A DNA stretch of 64,000 nucleotides from Pseudomonas alloputida (GTDB taxonomy: Bacteria > Pseudomonadota > Gammaproteobacteria > Pseudomonadales > Pseudomonadaceae). Under the pieces are notes generated by a model, which was not told where the DNA came from, did no database searches, and saw nothing but the letters and a program-made list of their open reading frames with translations. Position 1 is the first letter of the stretch; each line of letters starts with the position of its first letter. The stretch is taken from positions 251,501 through 315,500 of the forward strand of contig NZ_CP128540.1 of assembly GCF_021283545.2 (NCBI RefSeq), written 5' to 3'. The translations under genes and the position numbers were made by a program. Of the stretch, positions 37,882-45,776 are shown in pieces.

Positions 37882-38099
37882 GGCTCGATAGCCGTCTCCG
37901 ACCACAACCCAGACTCGACCAGCGCACTGCATGCCATGGCACGGAACCCGTGGCCGCAGATGTCCGCCTTGGTGTCGTAGCCATCGTCCTGAGTGCGGCA
38001 ACCCCCGCAAATACCAAGTCGAATTTGCCAGTGATCGTGTGGATCTGCCCAAGCAAGGACACTGCATGCGGCGGGGTACAACGTGATGTAGCCGGCCCC
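37882..38099 (-). pseudogene. Decayed P4-type integrase fragment
   Basis: About 220 bases align, with substitutions and small deletions, to the C-terminal coding part of the intact integrase at 44.2-45.5 kb (around 44430-44690), in the same orientation. The shared reading ICGHGFRAMACSALVESGLWS is visible. Frameshifts and loss of the rest show it is a remnant. It implies an earlier integrase-bearing element once occupied this site. Confidence 0.85.
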
Positions 38100-38199
38100 A
38101 AATGAGGTCGAACTGATTTCAGCGGGCGAGAGAAACACGATATTTCAGGGTATACCGCGAAACATTTCTAATTCAGCCAACTGCAAGCCACTGCGCTAG

Positions 38200-38514
38200 A
38201 TTCGCTCCTCTTGGCATCCATGCCGTCCCCAATACTGCATCTCGCCGTGGCTGCGACGCATACAGTATGGCCAGGACCCAGAGCGGCCGATCAAGTCGTT
38301 GACCGAGTCGGTCGGGGCGGGTGCGATTGAGCTCATCATCAACGGCAGCCCTGCATTCCGATGCGTGTATGTGGCCAAATTTGCAGACATGGTCGTCGTG
38401 TTGCATTCGTTCGTGAAAACGACCAACAGGTCCGAACGGCACGCGATGCAGGTCGCCGAACAGCGGATGAAGGAGTTGAAGCAAGAACTGAGAAAAATGG
38501 GATACAGGGTTTAG
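38200..38514 (+). pseudogene. Truncated Gp49/RelE-like toxin
   Basis: The readable part, LRRIQYGQDPERPIK onward through FRCVYVAKFADMVVVLHSF and VKTTNRSERHAMQ, matches the phage Gp49-like/RelE toxin family C-terminal two thirds. The expected N-terminal part is absent or out of frame: a stop at 38197-38199 precedes an unrecognisable stretch, and there is no good ATG (a TTG at 38299 would leave only 71 aa). Its stop overlaps the stop of the opposite-strand antitoxin by four bases. Confidence 0.65.
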
Positions 38515-38834
38515 CTGCCAGGCGTTTGGGTGATCACGATCTGGATCGGTGAACCGGCATCGTTCGAGGGCAGGGTCAGGGTTGTGCGAAAGCCGAGCTT
38601 GTCCAGCATGTCCATCATGGCGTCCAAGGTGAATTTCTCGATCTTGCCATTTGCAAGCTCGGATATGCGGGATTGGGTTACGTTCAGCTTGGCTGCGGCA
38701 TCATGCTGTTTGAGGCCCATTTTTTTGATGCAGTCAGTGATGAAAATGGACAAGTCCATTTTCAAGGCCATTTTGCTGGCGGTATCTGCGTCGTGGGTGG
38801 CGTGGAAAGGGCTTTCGTGGAATTGAAGCGCCAT
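38511..38834 (-). CDS. XRE-family antitoxin-type regulator
   Basis: 107 aa. A helix-turn-helix is clear at about residues 32-75: IFITDCIKKMGLKQHDAAAK then LNVTQSRISELANGKIEKF. This type (HTH_37) is the usual partner of Gp49-like toxins, but there the antitoxin normally sits downstream on the same strand. Here it faces the truncated toxin tail to tail. GAGG precedes the ATG, and a small palindrome CGATAAATCG lies upstream at 38867-38876. Confidence 0.82.
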   Translation of the reverse strand: MALQFHESPFHATHDADTASKMALKMDLSIFITDCIKKMGLKQHDAAAKLNVTQSRISELANGKIEKFTLDAMMDMLDKLGFRTTLTLPSNDAGSPIQIVITQTPGS

Positions 38835-39079
38835 CGGCTTGCCTCGGCAGAAATATCTAAAATTTGCGATAAATCGTAGTGTGGATTGGTTGGCGAGTCA
38901 AAGCGTTTGTGTTGGAGAGTGTGTCTGTTTTTGAGCTGTGCTGGTGATCAGAGAATTGCTTCTGCTTGGGGTGGTTGGGGCTGCTGCGCAGCCCATCGCA
39001 GGCAAGCCAGCTCCTACACCGATCGTGGTGGATTCAGGGCATCCGTAAGGCAGGGATTGAGGGCTGCGGGGGGAAAACA

Positions 39080-39110
39080 AAAAAGGCCCACCTTTCGGTG
39101 AGCCTTTTTT
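39080..39110. terminator. Terminator beside the distal att-like site
   Basis: Stem AAAAAGGC/GCCTTTTT with CACC/GGTG above, and a TTTC loop. Read on the minus strand it lies just downstream of the tRNA-3'-end copy, as it would after an intact tRNA. Confidence 0.85.
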
Positions 39111-39121
39111 GATACTGCGTA

Positions 39122-39143
39122 TGGTGCGGCACCAGGAGTCGAA
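39122..39143 (-). other. Distal att-like copy of the tRNA-Thr 3' end
   Basis: TGGTG-CGGCACCAGGAGTCGAA repeats the tRNA-Thr 3' end at 45701-45723 in direct orientation, with one base deleted and one substitution (A to G). The rest of a tRNA is not present. This is what the far attachment site of an element integrated at that tRNA would look like. Confidence 0.6.
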
Positions 39144-39399
39144 AATTTCCATAAATACATGATTTAATTGGGAATATTTTTTGAATTAAGAAGCTTCTAT
39201 CCCTATAGCTATCCTTACCTATTTCTATAATCCGGGCGAGGTAGGTTTTGTGGGTTCCGTGTTTGTTTTCACTGCGGATGGAAATGCAATCGGTTTTGAA
39301 GATGAAAGTGTTTAGCGATGGATTTGTAGTTGTGGCATCGCTTTGGGATGATAAGTCTTAGAGGGATGCTGCCAGCATCAGCCGGCAGCGAACTTATTT

Positions 39400-41901
39400 T
39401 TAGCGGTCAGGTTGAGTTTGCATCGCAGAGATCCGCTTCTTTACAGTATCCGAGAGATTGCGAATAAGTACAATGTATTTCTCGGCTTCACGTTTGTTCT
39501 TGTGATGATAAAAGTCATTGGTGTGCCTGCTCTTAGTTGACTGTACTACTAGCAGTTCTGCCTCTTTCAAGATTCTGACGGTGCGCCCGCTGTAAACTTC
39601 TTGTTTGGCAGCGTGATAGCGAGCAATCCCTTTTCTCAACGCGCAAAGTTGTTCGGTTTTTCCGAATTTTAAGGATTTGTCAATGGCCCGGTCGCCGCCC
39701 TCAAGGTCACCTTGTTTGTATTTTATCAGCCCAAGTGTTAGCCATGCATCTGCGCTGTGCTCGTCCAATGTCGTGGCTCGTTCGGCATAGGGGTAGGCTA
39801 CGTCCGCCTTACCCAAAGATCTAAATAGGAACGAGGCATAACGTTCATGTAGGGCAGCATTCAGCGGCTCTTCGAGTAACGCCAACTCAAAATTCTCGCA
39901 GGCAGCGAGATGATCTTTTTTGATCATGGCAATTTTGGCGGCTTTTGCGTACTCATTCCTGAAACCATCAGCGACTCGGTCAGTGCGATAACTTTTTTCT
40001 ATTTCAAATCGAGCTGTAGCCTGTTTATCTACCTTCAGAGCAATCTTGTCGATGAGCTCCGAAACGTCAGTTGGTAATTTCTTCTTCTTTTGACGGAAGA
40101 ATTCCTTAGCTAATTCCACAATCTCTAGATCGTAGCTGTCGCCTCGGTCCACGATGGTAGCGAAGTAAGTTTCACCGAGGCTTCCTTGGAACTCGGCGTG
40201 CAATACGCCTAACTGAGTGCATACATCCCCTACACATTTGCCGTCTAGAGGGCTGGCTAACGAGACCAGTGTCATGAATACTTTCTGCACTGAAGTATTC
40301 ATACGTGCCCAAGCATCTTCGTACAAGAACTCCAAGAGCTCGTCATTGGTTTTTTTTAGGATTTGATCAAGGCCATCTTGGATGCTAGAAGACGATCGTG
40401 CAATGTAGCGAACCAGCGTGTCGATCAATAGTGGCTTGCACATTAGTTGAGCGCACACGTTGCGCAGTCGAGCTTCACCGGCTTGAGTAACTGCACGCGC
40501 GCCGTACTCAGATCCTAGTTTTTGTAATAGCAAGAACGCTTCCGACTCAGGAAGTTGACTGACCGGAAGTGGTTCCGCATTGAGAATTTCCCGGCGTCTA
40601 GAGGTTATGACTACTCGGCCAATCTTTTTGGCGACCATGTAAATAAAGTCACCGAGTTCTTGCGCATCAACCTGTGATGTAGCCAAGGTCTCTGTATTGT
40701 CGATGATCAATAGTACGTCATTACGCGTAAACCCTTCATCGGCAAACGCTTGGGCCGCTTTGTCAATGAGTGATCGACCGTCATGCTTGTACCACTCTTT
40801 GCCTAGAATAGGAGTAAGGCTATACAGTAACTCCCTTACGCTGTCCTCCATTGCCTCGGAAATACCTTTGAAATGTATGAGGCCTTGTTCAGTCCATTTG
40901 GTTCGTTTCGCTGTGTAAAAACTGATGATCGAAGGCAGCGGAAAGTCTGCCTCGAGAGAGCCCTCTAGTAAGCTGTTGAAGAACTCAAGTACAAGAGTCG
41001 TTTTTCCAAAGCCACCGTCACCAAATACCAAGCAGGCCCTGGAGTCAACTATGTCGCCCATCCACGCCTTAAGCTTATCTAGTTCTCTACTTCGGCCAAC
41101 AAACGTTGAGGTTTGCCTGCCTGGAATGTTATTAAGCAATAAGAACGAGCTATTTTGAGTGGGGATTTCTGTCCATCTAAATTTTTCCACAGTTTGGCTT
41201 TCAGCAGAGAAAACGCTGCTTTGCTGTAAGTCGCTGGTGAATTCGCGTGCATCAGTCCACGACAGCAGATGACCTTGAGCCTTCAATACACCTTTACGCG
41301 AAACGATACGTTTGATTACCACAGCATGCCCGGTCACGAGCAATGGTGTATTGATCGGCACCAACAGATCACCAATCTGAACAGCCAATCCCGATTGCTT
41401 CGCAGTGGGTAGCACGCCATCTGCGCGGGCTAAAATTCGTCGGATTAGATCTGCTGTTTTGGTAGACCAGTGATCGGTAGTAGGCGCGTCTAGGACGCCG
41501 TGCGCCGGTCGGCCGTTGCGGAAAGCAACCCACTGCTGCAATTCCTCAACCAAGCTACTCTGGCTTTCTGGCAAGGTTTCGTACCACCCATTGAAGTAGT
41601 TGCGAAACACCAGACTGCGAATCCGAGGTACCAGTGCATCTAGGATTTCTACCGGCAAACCGTCAGACGGCTGACTGAAGCGGTCCAGAAACGGCTTCAG
41701 ATCTACGTCCTCATCCACAGAGGGAGTGGCTTGGATGACCGTTTCTAATGCACTGATCGAGAGGCATTGCAGGAGCGAACGCATTATAGAGCACAGATAA
41801 CTCAACGATTCGCCTGGGGAGGAAAGTGAAACAGCTTTCTGCAGTTGCTCCTGATAGACCTTACGCACGTCTTCTTCCCTGTTTTGGTGGCATTGGGCCA
41901 T
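39400..41901 (-). CDS. STAND NTPase with HEPN-like motif and TPR-like repeats
   Basis: 833 aa, no signal peptide. N-terminal region (1-170) has RNGRPAH at 128-134, the R-N-X4-H spacing of HEPN ribonucleases. STAND/NB-ARC region follows: FVGRSREL (about 268), Walker A VFGDGGFGKTTL (about 292-303), Walker B VLLIIDNTETL (about 396-406), VVITSRRRE (about 430) and CKPLLIDTL (about 488). The C-terminal 160 residues contain TPR-like helices (NAALHERYASFLFRSLGKA, ADAWLTLGLIKYKQGDL). Known proteins of this plan bind a ligand, oligomerise and trigger an effector, often in anti-phage defence. No ribosome site is obvious. A defence role is inferred. Confidence 0.85.
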   Translation of the reverse strand: MAQCHQNREEDVRKVYQEQLQKAVSLSSPGESLSYLCSIMRSLLQCLSISALETVIQATPSVDEDVDLKPFLDRFSQPSDGLPVEILDALVPRIRSLVFRNYFNGWYETLPESQSSLVEELQQWVAFRNGRPAHGVLDAPTTDHWSTKTADLIRRILARADGVLPTAKQSGLAVQIGDLLVPINTPLLVTGHAVVIKRIVSRKGVLKAQGHLLSWTDAREFTSDLQQSSVFSAESQTVEKFRWTEIPTQNSSFLLLNNIPGRQTSTFVGRSRELDKLKAWMGDIVDSRACLVFGDGGFGKTTLVLEFFNSLLEGSLEADFPLPSIISFYTAKRTKWTEQGLIHFKGISEAMEDSVRELLYSLTPILGKEWYKHDGRSLIDKAAQAFADEGFTRNDVLLIIDNTETLATSQVDAQELGDFIYMVAKKIGRVVITSRRREILNAEPLPVSQLPESEAFLLLQKLGSEYGARAVTQAGEARLRNVCAQLMCKPLLIDTLVRYIARSSSSIQDGLDQILKKTNDELLEFLYEDAWARMNTSVQKVFMTLVSLASPLDGKCVGDVCTQLGVLHAEFQGSLGETYFATIVDRGDSYDLEIVELAKEFFRQKKKKLPTDVSELIDKIALKVDKQATARFEIEKSYRTDRVADGFRNEYAKAAKIAMIKKDHLAACENFELALLEEPLNAALHERYASFLFRSLGKADVAYPYAERATTLDEHSADAWLTLGLIKYKQGDLEGGDRAIDKSLKFGKTEQLCALRKGIARYHAAKQEVYSGRTVRILKEAELLVVQSTKSRHTNDFYHHKNKREAEKYIVLIRNLSDTVKKRISAMQTQPDR

Positions 41902-41980
41902 GATGGTGCTTTATAGCAAAGTTATCCTCAATGAGGAAATGATCTGTTGGGCAGAATCCAGCCATGCGCAAGCTCAGTCA

Positions 41981-42005
41981 CCGACCCGACCCGACCCGAC
42001 CCGAC
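41981..42005. repeat. CCGAC tandem repeat (5 copies)
   Basis: Five exact CCGAC units in the gap between the STAND gene and the 91-aa gene. It is unlike the surrounding sequence and may vary in copy number between strains. Confidence 0.85.
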
Positions 42006-42037
42006 CTGTCCGGTCTTAGGGGTATAGAAGGTTTCCC

Positions 42038-42313
42038 TCAGAGATTGAAAATCCACGATTTTACTAATCGTCGAGTAAGCAGCCTGACCGTTAGTAGATA
42101 GTAATACCGTGTTGCTTCCTTTCGGTGGCTAATGCGATTTTCGAGAAACCAGGCCACATGCTTTTTCTGCCAACCCCAAGGTGTTTCTCGCTGCCAGCGC
42201 TCTGCAATTTCAGCCTGGATGATTTTCGCCTGCCGCAAATGACGTCGGCGCGTCGCGTGCGACCCGATTAGCACGCCAGCCAAGAACAACTCCATATCGA
42301 ATGGTTTGCTCAT
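42038..42313 (-). CDS. 91-aa hypothetical protein coupled to recombinase
   Basis: Overlaps the end of the recombinase gene by four bases (ATGA), so it is translationally coupled to it. Highly basic (LAGVLIGSHATRRRHLRQA, then LTVRLLTRRLVKSWIF), with a W-rich stretch TPWGWQKKHVAWFL. I do not recognise the family. It may be a recombinase accessory protein. Confidence 0.65.
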   Translation of the reverse strand: MSKPFDMELFLAGVLIGSHATRRRHLRQAKIIQAEIAERWQRETPWGWQKKHVAWFLENRISHRKEATRYYYLLTVRLLTRRLVKSWIFNL

Positions 42314-43290
42314 GCTCGTCCCCCGATATAAGCCGCGGCCACTTCGATTCGACCATGCCCAAGCTCGTAGCTAATTTGCATCCGTGCATCACGATCAGTT
42401 TTCCTATCTGCTAGGCAACATTGGCCGCCGTTGATAGGCGCCCGATGCTGGGTGATTTGTTCATAGCGCTCACATGCGTACGCCGCTCGTAGCTCATGGA
42501 AGCCCTTGAGGTTGTGTGCATGCAGGATGACCCGCGCCGGGCGGATTTTTTCTTGCAGAAAATTCAGGTAGCTTTCGTGTGGCGCAATTAGGTTGCGGCT
42601 ACCCACAGGCGACACCTGCCGTGCCAACTCAAGCGTCTCTCGAATATGGTCATCCACCGCAATCCAACGTGGCGCCGAGGCGCCAGCGCGGCCACCTTTG
42701 GTGCCATCCTGAATGTTAATCCTGCCTAGGTCGTTAGCCTCACGGCTTAGCCGTGGCAGGTCAGCCAAGATGGCCTCACGCAAGCGCATGCCGGTGGCTC
42801 GCGCCAACAAAACAATCGCGGCGGCCCGTAGTTGATGTTGGTTGCAAAGCGCATCGACGATCTGCTTAACCTGTTCGCGGTCTTGGCCCTGTGGCACCGA
42901 CTGTCGAACCCCGGTGCGCTGCATACCCAAAGCCTTGCTCGGGCTGTGCAATTTCACGTACTGATCACCGCGAAGCGCCGCCATGGTCCTGTTAACACTG
43001 GATAGCCGGTTTTGTGCGGTGCTAACGGCGAGGTCACCGCGCCCAACCAGGTCGCGCAGATACGCCGCATAGTCGGCCAACACTTTGCGATCAATCTGCT
43101 GCGCATCATTGATACCGGGGCCCTGTTCGGAGCGACACCACTTCACGAATGCTTGCCACCGATCACAGTGCGCTTTCACCGTGCCGTAGTGACCGCCGCC
43201 GAACATGTCTTTCAGCGCCTGGGGCCCTGCGTAGCTCAATTGTCTGCCGTAGCCGAAATTGCGCCCGCCGCGTCTACCCACCAATGCCAT
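42310..43290 (-). CDS. Integrase_1-type tyrosine recombinase
   Basis: 326 aa from the ATG at 43290 with GAGGTG six bases upstream. N-terminal SAM-like core-binding region (TVKAHCDRWQAFVKWCRSE). Catalytic domain with Arg in ARATGMRLREAILADL, Lys in DGTKGGRAG, HELRAAYACERY (His-x-x-Arg), LGHGRIEVAAAY (second His and the Tyr nucleophile). The set of catalytic residues appears complete, so it should be active. It is a different family from the P4-type integrase at the tRNA. It may have mobilised a nested element. Confidence 0.85.
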   Translation of the reverse strand: MALVGRRGGRNFGYGRQLSYAGPQALKDMFGGGHYGTVKAHCDRWQAFVKWCRSEQGPGINDAQQIDRKVLADYAAYLRDLVGRGDLAVSTAQNRLSSVNRTMAALRGDQYVKLHSPSKALGMQRTGVRQSVPQGQDREQVKQIVDALCNQHQLRAAAIVLLARATGMRLREAILADLPRLSREANDLGRINIQDGTKGGRAGASAPRWIAVDDHIRETLELARQVSPVGSRNLIAPHESYLNFLQEKIRPARVILHAHNLKGFHELRAAYACERYEQITQHRAPINGGQCCLADRKTDRDARMQISYELGHGRIEVAAAYIGGRA

Positions 43291-43561
43291 ATCGGTCACC
43301 TCTTCTTAGGCTCTCCAGTCCTCGTCCCACGTCATCCCGCCAAGAATGCTGAGTGTTATCAGGGATCAAGGCCCCTGCGACCTGTGGGGATGTCCTCTAA
43401 CGCGGGACTGGCGGCTCCTTACGTCCGGGAGCGAGGGCATCTCATGATCTGGCCTCCTGAACACCGTTACCGGTGGGCGGGTGGGGGCTGCATTGGCTGA
43501 CGAGACCAGTGCCGCGAGATCCTGAGCCGGGTGAGCGCAGCAATGCGATGACCGGGGCATG

Positions 43562-43578
43562 CCTGACTGTCAGTCAGG
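43562..43578. repeat. Perfect 17-base palindrome
   Basis: CCTGACTG T CAGTCAGG, arms of eight bases around a single base. Confidence 0.85.
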
Positions 43579-43951
43579 TGCAGTCCATTCCTTGGTCTGC
43601 GGCACCATCATCTACATCGCTGTTGCTGGTGACATCGGCGTTTGTCACGCCGATTGTCACGAGTGAAGTTGCCGCAAAGCCAAATGCTATGAGGGCTGCA
43701 GCAGTGTTAAACGCGCCCGTCTCTTTCCAGTGAAAGAGACGGGCGCAGGTTGGCGCACGTGAAATGGCCAAGCGGATAGGTTGCTGCTGAGCAGATGGGT
43801 AGGGTGGTTGCCGCAGGGGCAACGATATTGAGTTGGCATCCATCACATGGGTAGTGACCGTACGAGCTGCCGGACGCGAATCGTACTTGCGGGTGAACCA
43901 CCGCGGGAGCGGCGTGACCTTAAAGGTTCGGGTCACCTGGGATGCTGTCAT
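43574..43951 (-). CDS. Doubtful hypothetical protein
   Basis: 125 aa if real, from an ATG with AGAG upstream. It has one hydrophobic segment near the C-terminus (AAALIAFGFAATSLVTIG) and is otherwise rich in Pro/Ser/Arg. A perfect 15-bp hairpin at 43713-43746 lies inside it and a palindrome covers its stop. No family is recognised. It may be non-coding. Confidence 0.25.
   Translation of the reverse strand: MTASQVTRTFKVTPLPRWFTRKYDSRPAARTVTTHVMDANSISLPLRQPPYPSAQQQPIRLAISRAPTCARLFHWKETGAFNTAAALIAFGFAATSLVTIGVTNADVTSNSDVDDGAADQGMDCT
43713..43746. repeat. Perfect 15-bp hairpin
   Basis: GCGCCCGTCTCTTTC (43713-43727) pairs exactly with GAAAGAGACGGGCGC (43732-43746), loop CAGT. Confidence 0.9.
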
Positions 43952-43981
43952 CGACAGCTCTTGCGACTCCCGGTCTACGCT

Positions 43982-44071
43982 TGTGGACAATATTCGTCAA
44001 GCAGCGCGATATCAGGGATTTAGCGCCTGTGGATAAAACTACCCCCCGGTGGACATCAGTGGTTTTCCACA
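43982..44071. other. Cluster of DnaA-box-like sites
   Basis: TTATCCACA (consensus, minus strand, 44036-44028), TTGTCCACA (minus, 43990-43982) and TTTTCCACA (plus, 44063-44071) lie within 90 bases. This could be a replication origin for an excised element, but each 9-mer is short and could be chance. Confidence 0.35.
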
Positions 44072-44106
44072 GACGTAAGCTGTGCCAGCCGTTTTTTCTT
44101 AGGGAT

Positions 44107-44151
44107 GGTCCTTTCAAACGGGGCGGCTTTGCAGCCCCGTTTGAAAGGACC
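44107..44151. repeat. Perfect 18-bp hairpin
   Basis: GGTCCTTTCAAACGGGGC (44107-44124) pairs exactly with 44134-44151 around the loop GGCTTTGCA. No T-tract follows on either strand. It is next to the end of the P4-type integrase. Confidence 0.9.
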
Positions 44152-44218
44152 CGCGCGGAGGAGCTTCATGCGGTGCTGTGGGTAACTTCACAGCGAGTTG
44201 AGGTGGTGGTGCGGCGGG

Positions 44219-45538
44219 CTACTCGGTCCTCTTGGCACTGCGAAGGCGCGTGACGTTCTCGCCCGTCTGCTTGGCAAACTCATGTGGCGTCACATGGTCC
44301 TCGCGGTTCGCCTCAAGAAACCGACTCCACCAGGTCATGATCATCCGGCGCTCTTCGAGGAACTCGGCCTTGTGGGTATAAGCGGCCCGCACGTTGTTGC
44401 GTTCCTTGTGGCTCATCTGGCGCTCGATCGCTATCTCTGACCACAGCCCCGACTCGACCAGCGCACTGCACGCCATGGCTCGGAATCCGTGGCCGCAGAT
44501 ATCCACCTTGGTGTCGTAGCCCATCGTCCTGAGCGCGGCATTCACCGTGTTCTCGGACATCGGTTTCCACGGTTTGGCATCTCCCGTGAACACCAGCTCG
44601 AACATGCCGGTGATCGCGTGGATTTGCTCAAGCAAGGCCACTGCCTGCGGCGATAAGGGTACAACGTGGATGTCCCCGGCCATCTTTGTACCCCTTGTGG
44701 AAAAGGGCACACCATCCAGCGCTGGGCGGGTATCGGGGATCTCCCAGATGCCGCGCTGGAGGTCGAACTCGCCCCAGCGGGCAAAACGCAGTTCACTGGA
44801 GCGTACGAACACGTGCAGCGACAGCATCACGGTGAGGCGCGTGAGGGGGCGACCTTTGTAGCCGTCGATGCGCGCCTGTAGCTCTGGCAGCCGCGATAAG
44901 GGTAGTGCGGGTCGATGTGTAACCCGCGGTGCTCTGATTGAGCCATCGAGGTCGTGGGCTGGGTTCGTCGTGATCAGCCGCAGCCGTTTGGCTTCGCGCA
45001 TGATGCTTTGCAGGTAGTTCTTGATCCTGAGCGCCACGTCGATGGTGCCGCGCTTTGTCACGGCCTCCAGTGGCTGCATGAGGTCGTGGGTGTCCAACTC
45101 AACGATTGCCCTGGCACCGAGCAAAGGGAATACATGAGTCTTCAACCGGCTGAGTACAGTCTTGGCGTGGCCCGGCGCCCACTTGGGCACCATCCCGGCA
45201 TACCAATCGAGCGCAACGCTTTCGAAGGTACGGCCATTGATTACGGCTTGCACCTTGGCCTGCTGCTTGGATTGGATGGGGTCAATGCCGTTGGCGAGCT
45301 GCTGTTTGAGCTCGAAGCGCTTGTGGCGAGCGTCAGCCAGCCCGACCACCGGGTAATTGCCGAGTGAGGTCAGGCCCTCGCGACCATCGGGCTTCACGTA
45401 CCTGAGCCGCCAGCCTTTGCGACCGTTGGGCTTCACGAGCAGGTAAAGGCCATCGCCGTCAAAAAGCTTGTACTCACGTTCGCGAGCCTTTGCAGTGCGG
45501 CAGGCGTTGTCGGTAAGGGGAGCCGTTGTGCGAGCCAT
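44219..45538 (-). CDS. P4-type tyrosine integrase
   Basis: 439 aa. N-terminal DUF4102 domain (PLTDNACRTAKAREREYKLF, GLYLLVKPNGRKGW), central core-binding domain, and C-terminal catalytic domain with Arg in HVFVRSSELRFARWGE, the His-x-x-Arg region GHGFRAMACSALVESG and MSHKERNNVRAAYTH holding the Tyr nucleophile. These integrases act at tRNA 3' ends. The gene starts about 160 bases from tRNA-Thr and runs away from it. The ATG at 45538 is chosen over an in-frame upstream codon. A nested inverted repeat covers its promoter. Confidence 0.93.
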   Translation of the reverse strand: MARTTAPLTDNACRTAKAREREYKLFDGDGLYLLVKPNGRKGWRLRYVKPDGREGLTSLGNYPVVGLADARHKRFELKQQLANGIDPIQSKQQAKVQAVINGRTFESVALDWYAGMVPKWAPGHAKTVLSRLKTHVFPLLGARAIVELDTHDLMQPLEAVTKRGTIDVALRIKNYLQSIMREAKRLRLITTNPAHDLDGSIRAPRVTHRPALPLSRLPELQARIDGYKGRPLTRLTVMLSLHVFVRSSELRFARWGEFDLQRGIWEIPDTRPALDGVPFSTRGTKMAGDIHVVPLSPQAVALLEQIHAITGMFELVFTGDAKPWKPMSENTVNAALRTMGYDTKVDICGHGFRAMACSALVESGLWSEIAIERQMSHKERNNVRAAYTHKAEFLEERRMIMTWWSRFLEANREDHVTPHEFAKQTGENVTRLRSAKRTE

Positions 45539-45588
45539 AAGGGTACTTTCCAATGTCGAATTGGTAGGTATCCTTAAAAGTACCCTTA
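45538..45588 (-). promoter_or_regulatory. Nested inverted repeat at integrase promoter
   Basis: TAAGGGTACTTT (45538-45549) is exactly complementary to AAAGTACCCTTA (45577-45588). Inside lie CCAAT/ATTGG arms (45550-45554, 45560-45564). It overlaps the integrase start codon region and probably binds a regulator of the integrase. Confidence 0.7.
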
Positions 45589-45631
45589 TTAGCGCTGGCT
45601 ACCCTCGGAATCCGACGGAACGCCAAAACGA

Positions 45632-45657
45632 AAAAACCCGCCAGAAGGCGGGTTTTT
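45632..45657. terminator. Terminator downstream of tRNA-Thr
   Basis: AAAAACCCGCC AGAA GGCGGGTTTTT, perfect 11-bp stem. On the minus strand it ends the tRNA transcript. Confidence 0.9.
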
Positions 45658-45700
45658 CGGGGGTTCCAGAGATTTTGAAAGCTTTCTATGGAACCTTGAA

Positions 45701-45776
<76 letters not shown>

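Larger units (their letters stand above)
38835..39399. other. Non-coding junction region
   Basis: 565 bases without a convincing gene. It holds the antitoxin promoter, a degenerate REP-like segment, a terminator, a partial copy of the tRNA-Thr 3' end, and then a clearly AT-richer stretch (39143-39399) that leads into the STAND gene. Confidence 0.6.
43300..44218. other. Palindrome-rich intergenic region
   Basis: 919 bases between the two recombinase genes. It contains three perfect inverted repeats (17, 34 and 45 bases in total) and three DnaA-box-like sites. The only sizeable minus-strand frame (43574-43951, 125 aa, MTASQVTRTFKVTPLPRW onward) contains one of the hairpins inside it and lacks a recognised family. 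I treat that frame as doubtful. Confidence 0.6.

Noticed and set aside
37511..38101. 196-aa minus-strand frame over higA
   Set aside because: It is antisense to higA and joins unrelated sequence with the integrase relic. It has no ribosome site.
38886..39101. 71-aa frame near the antitoxin
   Set aside because: It runs through a REP-like segment and ends near the terminator. No ribosome site or family.
39122..39143. Degenerate second tRNA gene
   Set aside because: Only the 3' acceptor and T-arm part is present. No anticodon or D-arm can be found to its right, so it is better explained as an attachment-site copy.
41981..42005. CCGAC repeats as a CRISPR array
   Set aside because: Units are five bases and contiguous, without spacers. 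No cas gene is in the window.
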